This document shows positions 19,385-27,041 of a DNA stretch of 64,000 nt, piece after piece (the first letter of the stretch is position 1; the number at the start of each line of letters is the position of its first letter). Both the position numbers and the translations under genes were made by a program. The notes under the pieces were generated by a model, which was not told the DNA's origin, made no database searches, and worked only from the letters and a program-made list of their open reading frames with translations. Source of the stretch: Candidatus Sumerlaea chitinivorans (GTDB lineage: Bacteria; Sumerlaeota; Sumerlaeia; Sumerlaeales; Sumerlaeaceae); the NCBI GenBank assembly GCA_003290465.1, contig CP030759.1:62001-126000 (forward strand), read 5' to 3'.

Positions 19385-19413
19385 TTGACGCGAGATTCGG
19401 AGCCCACTAACGG
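19385..19413 (+). promoter_or_regulatory. Candidate sigma70-like promoter ahead of the unknown secreted/lipoprotein cluster
   Basis: TTGACG at 19385-19390 and TAACGG at 19408-19413 are separated by 17 bases, about 60 bases before the start at 19474. The -35 box is close to consensus and the -10 box is poor. It is the only promoter-like pair I see in the 132 bases between the hydrolase gene and the cluster. Confidence 0.3.
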
Positions 19414-19473
19414 TGGTAAATTAGAAGTACAAAAGGGCCCAAGAGGGCGACAAAAAGACGGGTGGCGTTTGCA

Positions 19474-20604
19474 ATGAAACTCAAGGTCACGGGAATCGTG
19501 GCATTGGCCTTTGCGGCGGGTCTTGCTCAAGCGCAGACCATGGCAGAATTGGGTGCCGCAATGGCCGTGCAGGGTCAATTGGATGCATCGGCCGCGGGTG
19601 GTGGGCTGAATCCAACCACCTATATGGGTCGCGCCGAAGCCGCCGTTGCTGCGGCGAATGCACGACCAGAGCTCGCGATGACAGGGGTTCCGCCAAATCC
19701 GGCACAAGGGTTTGCGCCACCCGCTCCAGTCGGGCTGCCCGAAGGAGTTCCTCCCGACGCAGCTCTGGGAATGGGGCCTCAACCGGGGGCAGCCCCCGGA
19801 CAGTTGCCGGGTACGGCGCCGATCCCTGGTCTGTCGAGGCCAGTTGGGCCTCCCACGACAATCGGAGCGCCCGCTGCGCCGGGGGCGGCTGTGCCAACGC
19901 CCCAGCCTATGATCAAGGTGCTGGTGGGACGGCGCGTCTACTGCGCTGTCTGCGGAACGTTGCTCGACGACGCTTACTATATTGATGTGCTCGCGACCGA
20001 AAAGGATAAGTACCTTGACGACGGCATTCACGACAACGGTGTGGCAGGAGATGATATACGCGGCAACGTCGAAACGGTGAAGGATAGCTACATCGGACCA
20101 GAATGCGATACGTTGAAAAACCAGCTAATCGCTGCAATCCGCACTGCCGAGAATCTTTATCGCCCTCCAATGAGCGTGGTGCCGAATCCGGCCATCTCAC
20201 TTTGGGAGCCAAGTGAGGATCGTCGCAAACGTTTGGAAACCGAGGCGCAGCGAACCGCCGATGAAGCCAGCACGATGATGTTTTTTGGCTATCATGTGAT
20301 GGGGGTAAATCCCCGCACGTCGCCCCCTGAGTTGCCGAATATTCTCGAAAAGGCCAAGGAGCGCGACGACATCCTTCGCGATTGGAATAATCGCTTCCTC
20401 GCGAACTTCCGCAAGGACAAGGATGATCCAAAGAGCGACTATTACCAGCTCTATATTCCAGAGCCACCCGCTCCGCCGACTTACAGCTTCCCGCCCGGGT
20501 ATCGCGCGCCGCAGGTGCAAGGCACACCCGGAGCTGGTGGGCCCGCAACCCCCACGCCGAATATCTATAACGGCGACGCTGTGATCGGCGTCCCGGGTGT
20601 ATAA
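19474..20604 (+). CDS. Secreted Pro/Ala-rich protein with CxxC and Asp/Gly loop, unknown function
   Basis: I do not recognise a family. The start at ATG 19474 gives a signal peptide (MKLKVTGIVALAFAAGLAQA). Residues 40 to about 140 are Pro/Ala/Gly-rich and probably disordered. A compact region follows with VYCAVCGTLLDD, whose CxxC could bind metal or form a disulfide. Next is an acidic loop, DDGIHDNGVAGDDIRGN, like the Ca-binding D-x-G loops of surface proteins, and then a further Cys in PECDTLKNQL. The rest is charged and helical with another Pro-rich tail. It is the first gene of a plus-strand cluster with 20716, 21357, 24949 and 25069, and may be the envelope component of that unit. Confidence 0.7.
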   Translation: MKLKVTGIVALAFAAGLAQAQTMAELGAAMAVQGQLDASAAGGGLNPTTYMGRAEAAVAAANARPELAMTGVPPNPAQGFAPPAPVGLPEGVPPDAALGMGPQPGAAPGQLPGTAPIPGLSRPVGPPTTIGAPAAPGAAVPTPQPMIKVLVGRRVYCAVCGTLLDDAYYIDVLATEKDKYLDDGIHDNGVAGDDIRGNVETVKDSYIGPECDTLKNQLIAAIRTAENLYRPPMSVVPNPAISLWEPSEDRRKRLETEAQRTADEASTMMFFGYHVMGVNPRTSPPELPNILEKAKERDDILRDWNNRFLANFRKDKDDPKSDYYQLYIPEPPAPPTYSFPPGYRAPQVQGTPGAGGPATPTPNIYNGDAVIGVPGV

Positions 20605-20715
20605 GCGGGGAGCCCATAACTTCATGGTAGCCACACTGGCCGAGACAGCGATCTCTGGGGAGCCCGTGTTCCAACGAGATATGCGCTGAACGCAGTAGGA
20701 GATTGAAAGCTCGTT

Positions 20716-21288
20716 ATGCCAAAACAGGAGAAACCGAAACCACCTACGCCTGCTGAGCAATCCTTGAGCGATGCTCAGGCGTTGCTGCAGATTTGGTTGC
20801 GCATCAAGGTTTACTTCATGAAGGCCACCACGGAGGATCAGCTTTCCCCCGAAGACGAGAAAGCATTCTTGGATCTCAAGAGCGAGACTCAGCGGCTTCT
20901 CAGGTTGCTGAAAGCCAAGCTTATTCCCGGCTTGGAACTGGATGACGGAAAGGTACAGGCGCTGCTCAAGCAAAGTATTTCCATTCGACATTTGCGCGAG
21001 CTCCCTCGCATGGATCGCCAACTTCTAATTAATTCCTGGCATCAGGCGTTCATCCAGATTGCTGCCTTGGTGGGGGCACTCCAGTTTGTTGTGGAAGGGT
21101 ACCGCCCGCCGGTAGTCGCAAAGGCAGGCGCCGGCGCCAACATCGCAGATCTCAAGGGCGGTGCAAGCGGCTCCGGGGCAAAAAAGAAGCAAAAGAAGGA
21201 CATGGGCCAAGTCTTCAAGATCATTTTCATCGTGGGGCTTTTAGGTGCAGCGATATTCATTTTGGGAAAACGATTGCAGTGGTTCTAA
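20716..21288 (+). CDS. Helical protein with C-terminal membrane anchor, paralogue of the gene at 25069
   Basis: No known family recognised. The 190-residue product is mostly alpha-helical, with a flexible Lys/Gly linker near residues 135-161 and one C-terminal membrane helix (IIFIVGLLGAAIFILGK). This gives a tail-anchored layout with the bulk in the cytoplasm. Its core aligns with the product of 25069: LSPEDEKAFLDL against ISEQEEQQFFQI, then a DDGK/KDGK element, and ISIRHLRELP..LLINSWHQAFI against VSLQYIKSMS..LLIDWHTLFI. The invariant WH pair may mark an interaction surface. It lies 68 bases before the large repeat lipoprotein and is likely co-transcribed with it. Confidence 0.75.
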   Translation: MPKQEKPKPPTPAEQSLSDAQALLQIWLRIKVYFMKATTEDQLSPEDEKAFLDLKSETQRLLRLLKAKLIPGLELDDGKVQALLKQSISIRHLRELPRMDRQLLINSWHQAFIQIAALVGALQFVVEGYRPPVVAKAGAGANIADLKGGASGSGAKKKQKKDMGQVFKIIFIVGLLGAAIFILGKRLQWF

Positions 21289-21356
21289 ACTGTTTTGGGC
21301 TGGCGAACTCAACTTGACCTCGCCACTTTTGATGTGCTTGCTGAGGTGTGTAACGA

Positions 21357-24300
21357 ATGATGGGAAGGACGGATGACGTGGTGAACACGTTGGGAAACTG
21401 CGGACGAAAAATTGGGGTGTGGCTTGCAGTCAGCGCACTCATTCTCAGCCTCAGTGGCTGCGCTAAACAGCGGGCAGAACTCTCCATCAAGAAAGCAAAA
21501 GCCAATATTGAACAGGCTCGCGAATGGAAAGCCGACACCTTCGATGAGAGTAAGGGCGCGCTAAAAGCTGCCGAAGATGCGCTGAAAGCCGCTGAACAGA
21601 GCTTGGCGGGCGGACAGGCCTCTGCAGCGCTTGCAAGCGCTGGTGATGCGGTCAAGCAATCCAAGCAGGCCATCGACAGTGCGCGCACCCGCTATGCCGA
21701 TCGGATTCGCGAAGAGGCCCGAAAGGCGGTCCAAGTTGCCCGTATCAATGACGGCGACAAAGAGAACCCTGAGTTATTCAAGAAGGCCGAAGCAAGCCTC
21801 CAAGTTGCCGAGGAGAAGTACAACAAGCAAAAATATGAGGACTGCATCACGGCGTCCAAGCAAACCATTGACGCGGTAGATCAGTTGCTCGCTCACCTGA
21901 AAAACACCGCGGTCAATAAGCTTGATGAGCTTAAAGGCCTCGTGAAAGAGCTCGAAAAACAGGAGGCTGAAAAATACCAGCCGCAGGCCATCGTCAAAGC
22001 CAAAGAGAACGTCGAAAACATTGAGAAAAAGATCAACGTCGACCGCGATTATAAGCAGGCAATCATCCTCGCCGGTTCCGCGATCACTGCCGCACAAGAT
22101 GGAATCGTCGAGACAAAGAAGAGCAAAGCCAACCTTGAGATGCGCAATATCGAGTCCAAGATTGCGGAAGCTCGCGCCGACGAAGCCGCGATCTACACCC
22201 CCGATCGCCTTGCCGCTGCCGAGACTGCGTATCAGGAACTTATGGCAAACTATCTGAACAACCAGTTCGACACAGTGCTCAATCTCGTTCCCCAGCTAAA
22301 ACAGCAAGTGGAAGAACTGGTGACAGTCACCCGCATTGAAGCAACAAAGGACAAGATCGCAACCGTTGAGAAATCCATCAAGACGCTAAAAGATGAAGAC
22401 GTGCAGGTGCATTTGCCGGGCCGAGTCGAGGTGATGGAAAAACTCCTCGAGGAGGCTCGTTCGTATTTCAATAACAACGACTTCGACACCGCCAAAGAAA
22501 AGGCCAGCGAAGGTCTCATCGAGAATGACCGGATCATTGTGGCATTTGACAATCTAACGCAGAAGACGATCGAAGACGCAGAGTTTGCGGTCGGAACTGC
22601 TCGGCAAACTCTTGAGAAAGTGGAGAGCTTCTTTGTCACAAAGCCGCTTCCGAATGTAGCTGATCAGCGGATCGAAGTGCGCCGGCAGGCAGAAACAACG
22701 AACCTCAATGCGCAGCGAGATAGTGCAAACCGCTTGTTGCGTGACGCGAAAGAAGATCGTTCACGCCGCCAATTCAAGAACGCCATTGGTCGGGCGCGGC
22801 AAGCTCAACAGATCGCCGATGCCGTGACCAACCGGACGTTCCGTATTGTCGCCGAGCACGCGTTGCTGGCCATTCAAGATGAAGTGAGCGAGCTTGAGCG
22901 ACAAGGTGCCCGCCAATATGCTTCGCGGCCCCTCTCGCAAGTTCAGGCGTTGGTTGAGGAAACCCAGCGGTTACTCAACGAAGATAAGAACCGTCAGGCG
23001 GCGGAGGTCACCGCGAAAGCGCGAGCCTACGTCGAGAGCGTGAAACAACTGTTGGCACAACGTGCGATCGAGGAAAAGAAGCGAACTGAGGAGCTGTTGC
23101 GTCGAATTGAAGGTACGGCGCCGGCCCCCGGCATTATCACCGTTAAGCATGAGTCGCCCGGTGGCGGATCTGGCAACAACAAGGAAGCAATGGCGGAAAT
23201 GGCCGCGGATGAGCTTCATCCCACGCCACTCGTCGTGGCGCAGGCACCCGCTGGTGCTGCCATCGGTACTCGACCCGAGCCCGTAGCAAGTGATGCGGGG
23301 CGAAACGTTGAACCAGCCACGGGGAGCGGTCCTTTTGAGGTGGGGACACCTGCTGCCTCCCAAGTAGGAGGGGACAGCCCCGACGCCCTCAGCAGCGAGA
23401 ATTCCGCTGAGGCAATTCGCCAACGCGTCGAAAGCATGTTGGCAGATGAGCAACGGCTTTTCGACATCCGCAAGTACCAGCCTAATGCCATTCGCCAAGC
23501 CCGCGAGAAACTCCAAGAGTCAGCGAACGCACTCGTGGCGCAAGAATATCTGAAGGCGCTCCAAGCGGCCGAAGAAGCTCAACGGATTCTCCTCAAGGCG
23601 GAGCAAAATGCGGCTCGGGCTGCGACGAAGGAAAATCTGGATGCAGCTGCCGACAAAATCAATCTCGCGGAAGCCGCTGGTGCGATTATGTTTGCTCCTG
23701 CCCAGCTCACGGAAGCGATTCGCCTGTATCACCAAGCCGAAAAACTCCTGGCTCGGGGCGAATATCTTAAGGCTCGTGACGTAAGCGCCCAAGCGCTAAC
23801 GGCTGCAGAAGACGCGCGCCTGTACAACGTCAATAAGGCACGCGATCTTGCCAGCTTATCCACCCGCTATGGAGGTTGGAAGGCGTCCCATCCTTACCTC
23901 GTCGAGGCAGAACAAAAAGCGGCGGTAGCAGAGGAGTTGCTGGATAACCCTCAGACGGCAGCCGAGGGGCAAGAGCTTGCCAAAGAAGCCGTTAAGATGG
24001 CCCAAATGGCCCTCGACCATGCGCGTGACTATACTTTCCAAGAGCGCCTCGACAATATCTACCGGGCACTCAATCAGGCGCTCCGGGCTGGCGCAAACTA
24101 CTTCAACGTGGAAGAGGTGAAGCGCCTGATTGCCGAGATCAACGCCGCCCGCTCTGAATATTGCACGCGAAACTTTGACGCCGTCGAGATGCGCTTGAAA
24201 GACATCGAAGCGGGCTTAGCGCGAGTGATCGAGACAACGCCGCTTGTCCTTGAGCAGAACCTAAAGGACAACACGGCGAGACTTAATGCTTTGATCGAGG

Positions 24301-24929
24301 CGGGCGCCGAAGACTACATGGCCCAAGAGGTCGACGACGTAAAGACGCTCATGAATCGGTCTGTCGTCGATTTCCGTAAGCGCGACTATGCCTCCTCTTA
24401 TACGAATCTAAAAGAGGCAATTGCGCTAACGAACCGCATCGAGGAACGGCTACAAGAACAGGTCTATTTCGACTCGGTGACGGAGTTGTTTGCTCAGTTG
24501 GACAAGGCCTTCCATGATTTCGAAGGCGTCATCTCGTACAATCCGACATTCCTCAAAAAGCTTGTCACAACGCCCCATGGCAGACCGGCAGCGATCAATC
24601 TGACCGCAGGCCGCGCAACACCCAATGATTTCAAGGATACCGTGAAAGATATCTATCTGCGGGCAATTCATCTCAAGCCCCCAAAGACGCAGCAAGCGAC
24701 GCACGAGCAGATCGTGCTTGCTATTAAGTACGCTTACACAGCTGCTGAGAATTTCCAAAAGCTCTACCTGCTCGACCAAGTGTCGAACCAAGATGCCTAC
24801 GAGATCATTGACACTGCGTACGAGCAGATTCGCAAAGCTCGTGAATTGCGTGCCGAAGTTCAGCTGAAGTTAATTGATCCCCAAGCGCGGACGAAGGTCG
24901 TGCGCGCCGAAAAAATCGTGAATTTCTAA
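21357..24929 (+). CDS. Very large lipoprotein with about 12 tandem DUF4398-like helical repeats
   Basis: A 1190-residue envelope lipoprotein. The lipobox LSGC places the acylated Cys at residue 35 and the ATG at 21357 has GAGGTG 8 bases upstream. From residue 40 onward the protein is a series of about 65-70-residue helical units. Each carries an aromatic-Pro-like turn and an acidic dyad, for example KYQPQAIVKAKENV, IYTPDRLAAAETAY and KYQPNAIRQAREKL, then a dyxxA segment such as DYKQAIILAGSAI. Seven units precede a Gly/Pro-rich linker (about 570-683) and five follow. A unique helical C-terminus spans 1034-1190. The unit resembles DUF4398 repeats of outer-membrane proteins (inference). It should form a long rod or superhelix from the membrane. 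Confidence 0.85.
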   Translation: MMGRTDDVVNTLGNCGRKIGVWLAVSALILSLSGCAKQRAELSIKKAKANIEQAREWKADTFDESKGALKAAEDALKAAEQSLAGGQASAALASAGDAVKQSKQAIDSARTRYADRIREEARKAVQVARINDGDKENPELFKKAEASLQVAEEKYNKQKYEDCITASKQTIDAVDQLLAHLKNTAVNKLDELKGLVKELEKQEAEKYQPQAIVKAKENVENIEKKINVDRDYKQAIILAGSAITAAQDGIVETKKSKANLEMRNIESKIAEARADEAAIYTPDRLAAAETAYQELMANYLNNQFDTVLNLVPQLKQQVEELVTVTRIEATKDKIATVEKSIKTLKDEDVQVHLPGRVEVMEKLLEEARSYFNNNDFDTAKEKASEGLIENDRIIVAFDNLTQKTIEDAEFAVGTARQTLEKVESFFVTKPLPNVADQRIEVRRQAETTNLNAQRDSANRLLRDAKEDRSRRQFKNAIGRARQAQQIADAVTNRTFRIVAEHALLAIQDEVSELERQGARQYASRPLSQVQALVEETQRLLNEDKNRQAAEVTAKARAYVESVKQLLAQRAIEEKKRTEELLRRIEGTAPAPGIITVKHESPGGGSGNNKEAMAEMAADELHPTPLVVAQAPAGAAIGTRPEPVASDAGRNVEPATGSGPFEVGTPAASQVGGDSPDALSSENSAEAIRQRVESMLADEQRLFDIRKYQPNAIRQAREKLQESANALVAQEYLKALQAAEEAQRILLKAEQNAARAATKENLDAAADKINLAEAAGAIMFAPAQLTEAIRLYHQAEKLLARGEYLKARDVSAQALTAAEDARLYNVNKARDLASLSTRYGGWKASHPYLVEAEQKAAVAEELLDNPQTAAEGQELAKEAVKMAQMALDHARDYTFQERLDNIYRALNQALRAGANYFNVEEVKRLIAEINAARSEYCTRNFDAVEMRLKDIEAGLARVIETTPLVLEQNLKDNTARLNALIEAGAEDYMAQEVDDVKTLMNRSVVDFRKRDYASSYTNLKEAIALTNRIEERLQEQVYFDSVTELFAQLDKAFHDFEGVISYNPTFLKKLVTTPHGRPAAINLTAGRATPNDFKDTVKDIYLRAIHLKPPKTQQATHEQIVLAIKYAYTAAENFQKLYLLDQVSNQDAYEIIDTAYEQIRKARELRAEVQLKLIDPQARTKVVRAEKIVNF

Positions 24930-24948
24930 GTCAGAGGACGAACAGACC

Positions 24949-25059
24949 GTGCTGGGAACGCTGAACTACATTACGAAAATTGAGATTATCGTCATTGTCG
25001 GTATTCTGATTTTTGCTGTCTACGTGGCCTACTCGCTTGACCTGTTCAAGAAAGGGTAA
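24949..25059 (+). CDS. 36-residue single-pass membrane peptide
   Basis: A short reading frame starting at GTG with AGAGGA about 10 bases upstream. It encodes MLGTLNYITKIEIIVIVGIL and then IFAVYVAYSLDLFKKG. The middle is an uninterrupted hydrophobic helix and the C-terminus is basic. It lies 19 bases after the lipoprotein stop and 9 bases before the next gene, filling the intergenic space exactly as a real operon member would. It is unrecognised; it may anchor or regulate the neighbouring cytoplasmic protein at 25069, which lacks the membrane helix its paralogue has. Confidence 0.65.
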   Translation: MLGTLNYITKIEIIVIVGILIFAVYVAYSLDLFKKG

Positions 25060-25068
25060 TCTGCAACC

Positions 25069-25521
25069 GTGGCTCTGTTGAAACACAAGAAAGACGATCC
25101 ACATTCGAAACTCACTGCGCTTGAGAACCGTATTGCCGTGTGTACCCAGTACGCAAAGCTGTGGCATGATTATGGGCGGTTTTTCTCAGAGGGTCTGCAG
25201 GATCGCCGTATCAGCGAACAGGAAGAACAGCAGTTTTTTCAAATCATCTACTTGTTGGCCTCGAATCACTACCGATTTACCCAGCTTGCAGGCGAGTTTT
25301 TCAAAGACGGGAAAGCAGTTCTCAAAGTTCTGAGTGACACCGTCAGTTTGCAGTACATAAAATCGATGAGTGATGCGCAATTCGGCCAACTCTTGATCGA
25401 TTGGCACACGCTTTTTATAATGATGAACAAGGCACTCGGGAAGTTGAAGGCTCTTCAGCCTCCTCCCGAGGAGCAAACATCCAAAAAGGGTAAATCGCGT
25501 GCTGCAAAGGCTGCAGCGTAA
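25069..25521 (+). CDS. Small helical cytoplasmic protein, paralogue of the gene at 20716
   Basis: A 150-residue protein with no recognised family, starting at GTG 25069. It shares its helical core with the product of 20716 (see the WH element LLIDWHTLFI and the ISEQEEQQFF element), but lacks the C-terminal membrane helix. It ends instead in a Pro/Glu turn and a Lys/Ala-rich tail. The two paralogues bracket the repeat lipoprotein and the membrane peptide. This suggests that one is tail-anchored while the other is soluble, perhaps recruited by the 36-residue peptide. hflX starts only 5 bases after its stop, so it may be co-transcribed with a conserved gene. Confidence 0.75.
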   Translation: MALLKHKKDDPHSKLTALENRIAVCTQYAKLWHDYGRFFSEGLQDRRISEQEEQQFFQIIYLLASNHYRFTQLAGEFFKDGKAVLKVLSDTVSLQYIKSMSDAQFGQLLIDWHTLFIMMNKALGKLKALQPPPEEQTSKKGKSRAAKAAA

Positions 25522-25526
25522 GTGGT

Positions 25527-26867
25527 GTGAGGCGGAGATCCACATCGCCATCCCCTGAGCAGAATGTTCGAGCAGAGCTACCCGAACCTGAGCGGGAAGT
25601 TTATCTTGTCTGCGCTTTGCAAACCCCACAGGTCAGTGCCGAGGAGGCTCAACTCTCGCTCGAGGAGCTTCAGCGATTGGTCCAATCCGCCTCGGGCGAA
25701 ATTGCGGACGCACTCATCGTTCGATTGAGGGAAATTACGGCTGGCACGTTTCTTACCCGCGGGCGTGTGCAGCAGCTTAAAGCCTGTGCGGAGGCGTTCG
25801 AACTTACAGGCATTGTCTTCGATCAGGACTTCTCCCCCGTTCAAGTTCGCAACCTGACTGATGAGATCGGGGTCAGGATCATCGGGCGATCCGAACTCAT
25901 TCTCGATATCTTTGCTCGACGCGCCAGAACCCACGAAGGGAAGCTTCAAGTCGAACTGGCCCAACTCCAGTACCTGCTACCGCGCCTCATCGGAAAAGGA
26001 TTTGTCTTGTCGCGCCTCGGAGGTGGGATCGGGACTCGAGGCCCGGGCGAAACGAAACTCGAAATGGACCGCCGACGCATTGCTGCACGCATTGCGCATC
26101 TCCGCCATGAGCTGAACGCCCTCCGTCGCCACCGGGATACCCAGCGCAAGCGTCGTGTGCGCAGTCAGGTGCTCACGATCGCTCTCATTGGCTACACCAA
26201 CGCCGGCAAATCGACGCTTCTGCGAACATTGACGCAAGCCGAGGTGCACGTTGCCGATCAGTTGTTTGCCACACTGGACCCCACGGCGCGAAAGACGATT
26301 TTGCCCGACGGTAGACTTGCGGTGTTTACCGATACCGTCGGCTTTATCCACCGCTTGCCTCCGGCTCTATTGGATGCCTTCAAAGCCACGCTCGAAGAAA
26401 TCTGCTATGCGGATTTGCTCCTCCATGTGGTGGATGCATCCTCGCCTCTCTTTGAGCGAGAAGTGGCGACTACCGAGCAGATTCTCGCGGACTTGGGGGC
26501 TGGGCAAAAACCTATCCTTCGGGTTTACAACAAAATTGACCAAGGCCTGAGTGAAGCCGCTGCCGAGCGACTGCGTTCCTCCGAGGAGGAAGCGGTTGCT
26601 ATCTCGGCACTGTATAAAGTTGGCATTCTCGATCTACTCAATGCAATCACGCGGATCACCTCACCAAATCGTCAGCGGATTCGTCTTTCCATTCCTTACG
26701 AGAGATGTGATTTGCTCGGGCAACTTTATGCAAAAGCGACAGTGGAGAAGATCGCATACGAGAATGCGGCGATTGAGGTTGAAGCGATTGCCGATCTTCA
26801 AGGCCTGGGAAGTGCGTTCTCGCCCTATGTGGTCCGCGAGCAAAGCAAACCCACCTCAAGCGAATAG
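25527..26867 (+). CDS. hflX: GTPase HflX
   Basis: Ribosome-associated GTPase that splits or rescues stalled 70S ribosomes in many bacteria. The N-terminal HflX domain includes GTFLTRGRVQQL and FDQDFSPVQVRNL. A helical middle carries GIGTRGPGETKLEMDRRRI. The G domain has G1 GYTNAGKST, G2 FATLDPTAR, G3 DTVGFI and G4 NKID. At 446 residues it is normal size. It starts at GTG 25527 just after the small protein at 25069. No hfq is nearby. Confidence 0.96.
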   Translation: MRRRSTSPSPEQNVRAELPEPEREVYLVCALQTPQVSAEEAQLSLEELQRLVQSASGEIADALIVRLREITAGTFLTRGRVQQLKACAEAFELTGIVFDQDFSPVQVRNLTDEIGVRIIGRSELILDIFARRARTHEGKLQVELAQLQYLLPRLIGKGFVLSRLGGGIGTRGPGETKLEMDRRRIAARIAHLRHELNALRRHRDTQRKRRVRSQVLTIALIGYTNAGKSTLLRTLTQAEVHVADQLFATLDPTARKTILPDGRLAVFTDTVGFIHRLPPALLDAFKATLEEICYADLLLHVVDASSPLFEREVATTEQILADLGAGQKPILRVYNKIDQGLSEAAAERLRSSEEEAVAISALYKVGILDLLNAITRITSPNRQRIRLSIPYERCDLLGQLYAKATVEKIAYENAAIEVEAIADLQGLGSAFSPYVVREQSKPTSSE

Positions 26868-26950
26868 AGGGCTCCCTCAGTTCGTTAAACCCCGCGTGAA
26901 TTGGAGCAAGGAATTCCGCTGTGGGATCGCTTCTACCATGTTTTCTGTCC

Positions 26951-27001
26951 ACAAAATAAAAGTGGGGGAGTGTGCCGCACTTGCTGTCGGAACACTCCCC
27001 C
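26951..27001 (-). terminator. Rho-independent terminator of the sugar-binding protein gene
   Basis: A perfect 10-bp stem pairs ACACTCCCCC with GGGGGAGTGT (26992-27001 and 26964-26973). It can be extended by three pairs after one mismatch inside the loop. On the minus strand it is followed by CTTTTATTTTG. It lies 41 bases after the stop of the gene at 27042. On the plus strand there is no T-run, so it serves the minus-strand gene, in the convergent space with hflX. Confidence 0.8.
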
Positions 27002-27041
27002 GCTTGTGCGAAACCTGCAGTTGTGTGACAAGCCCTAAGGG

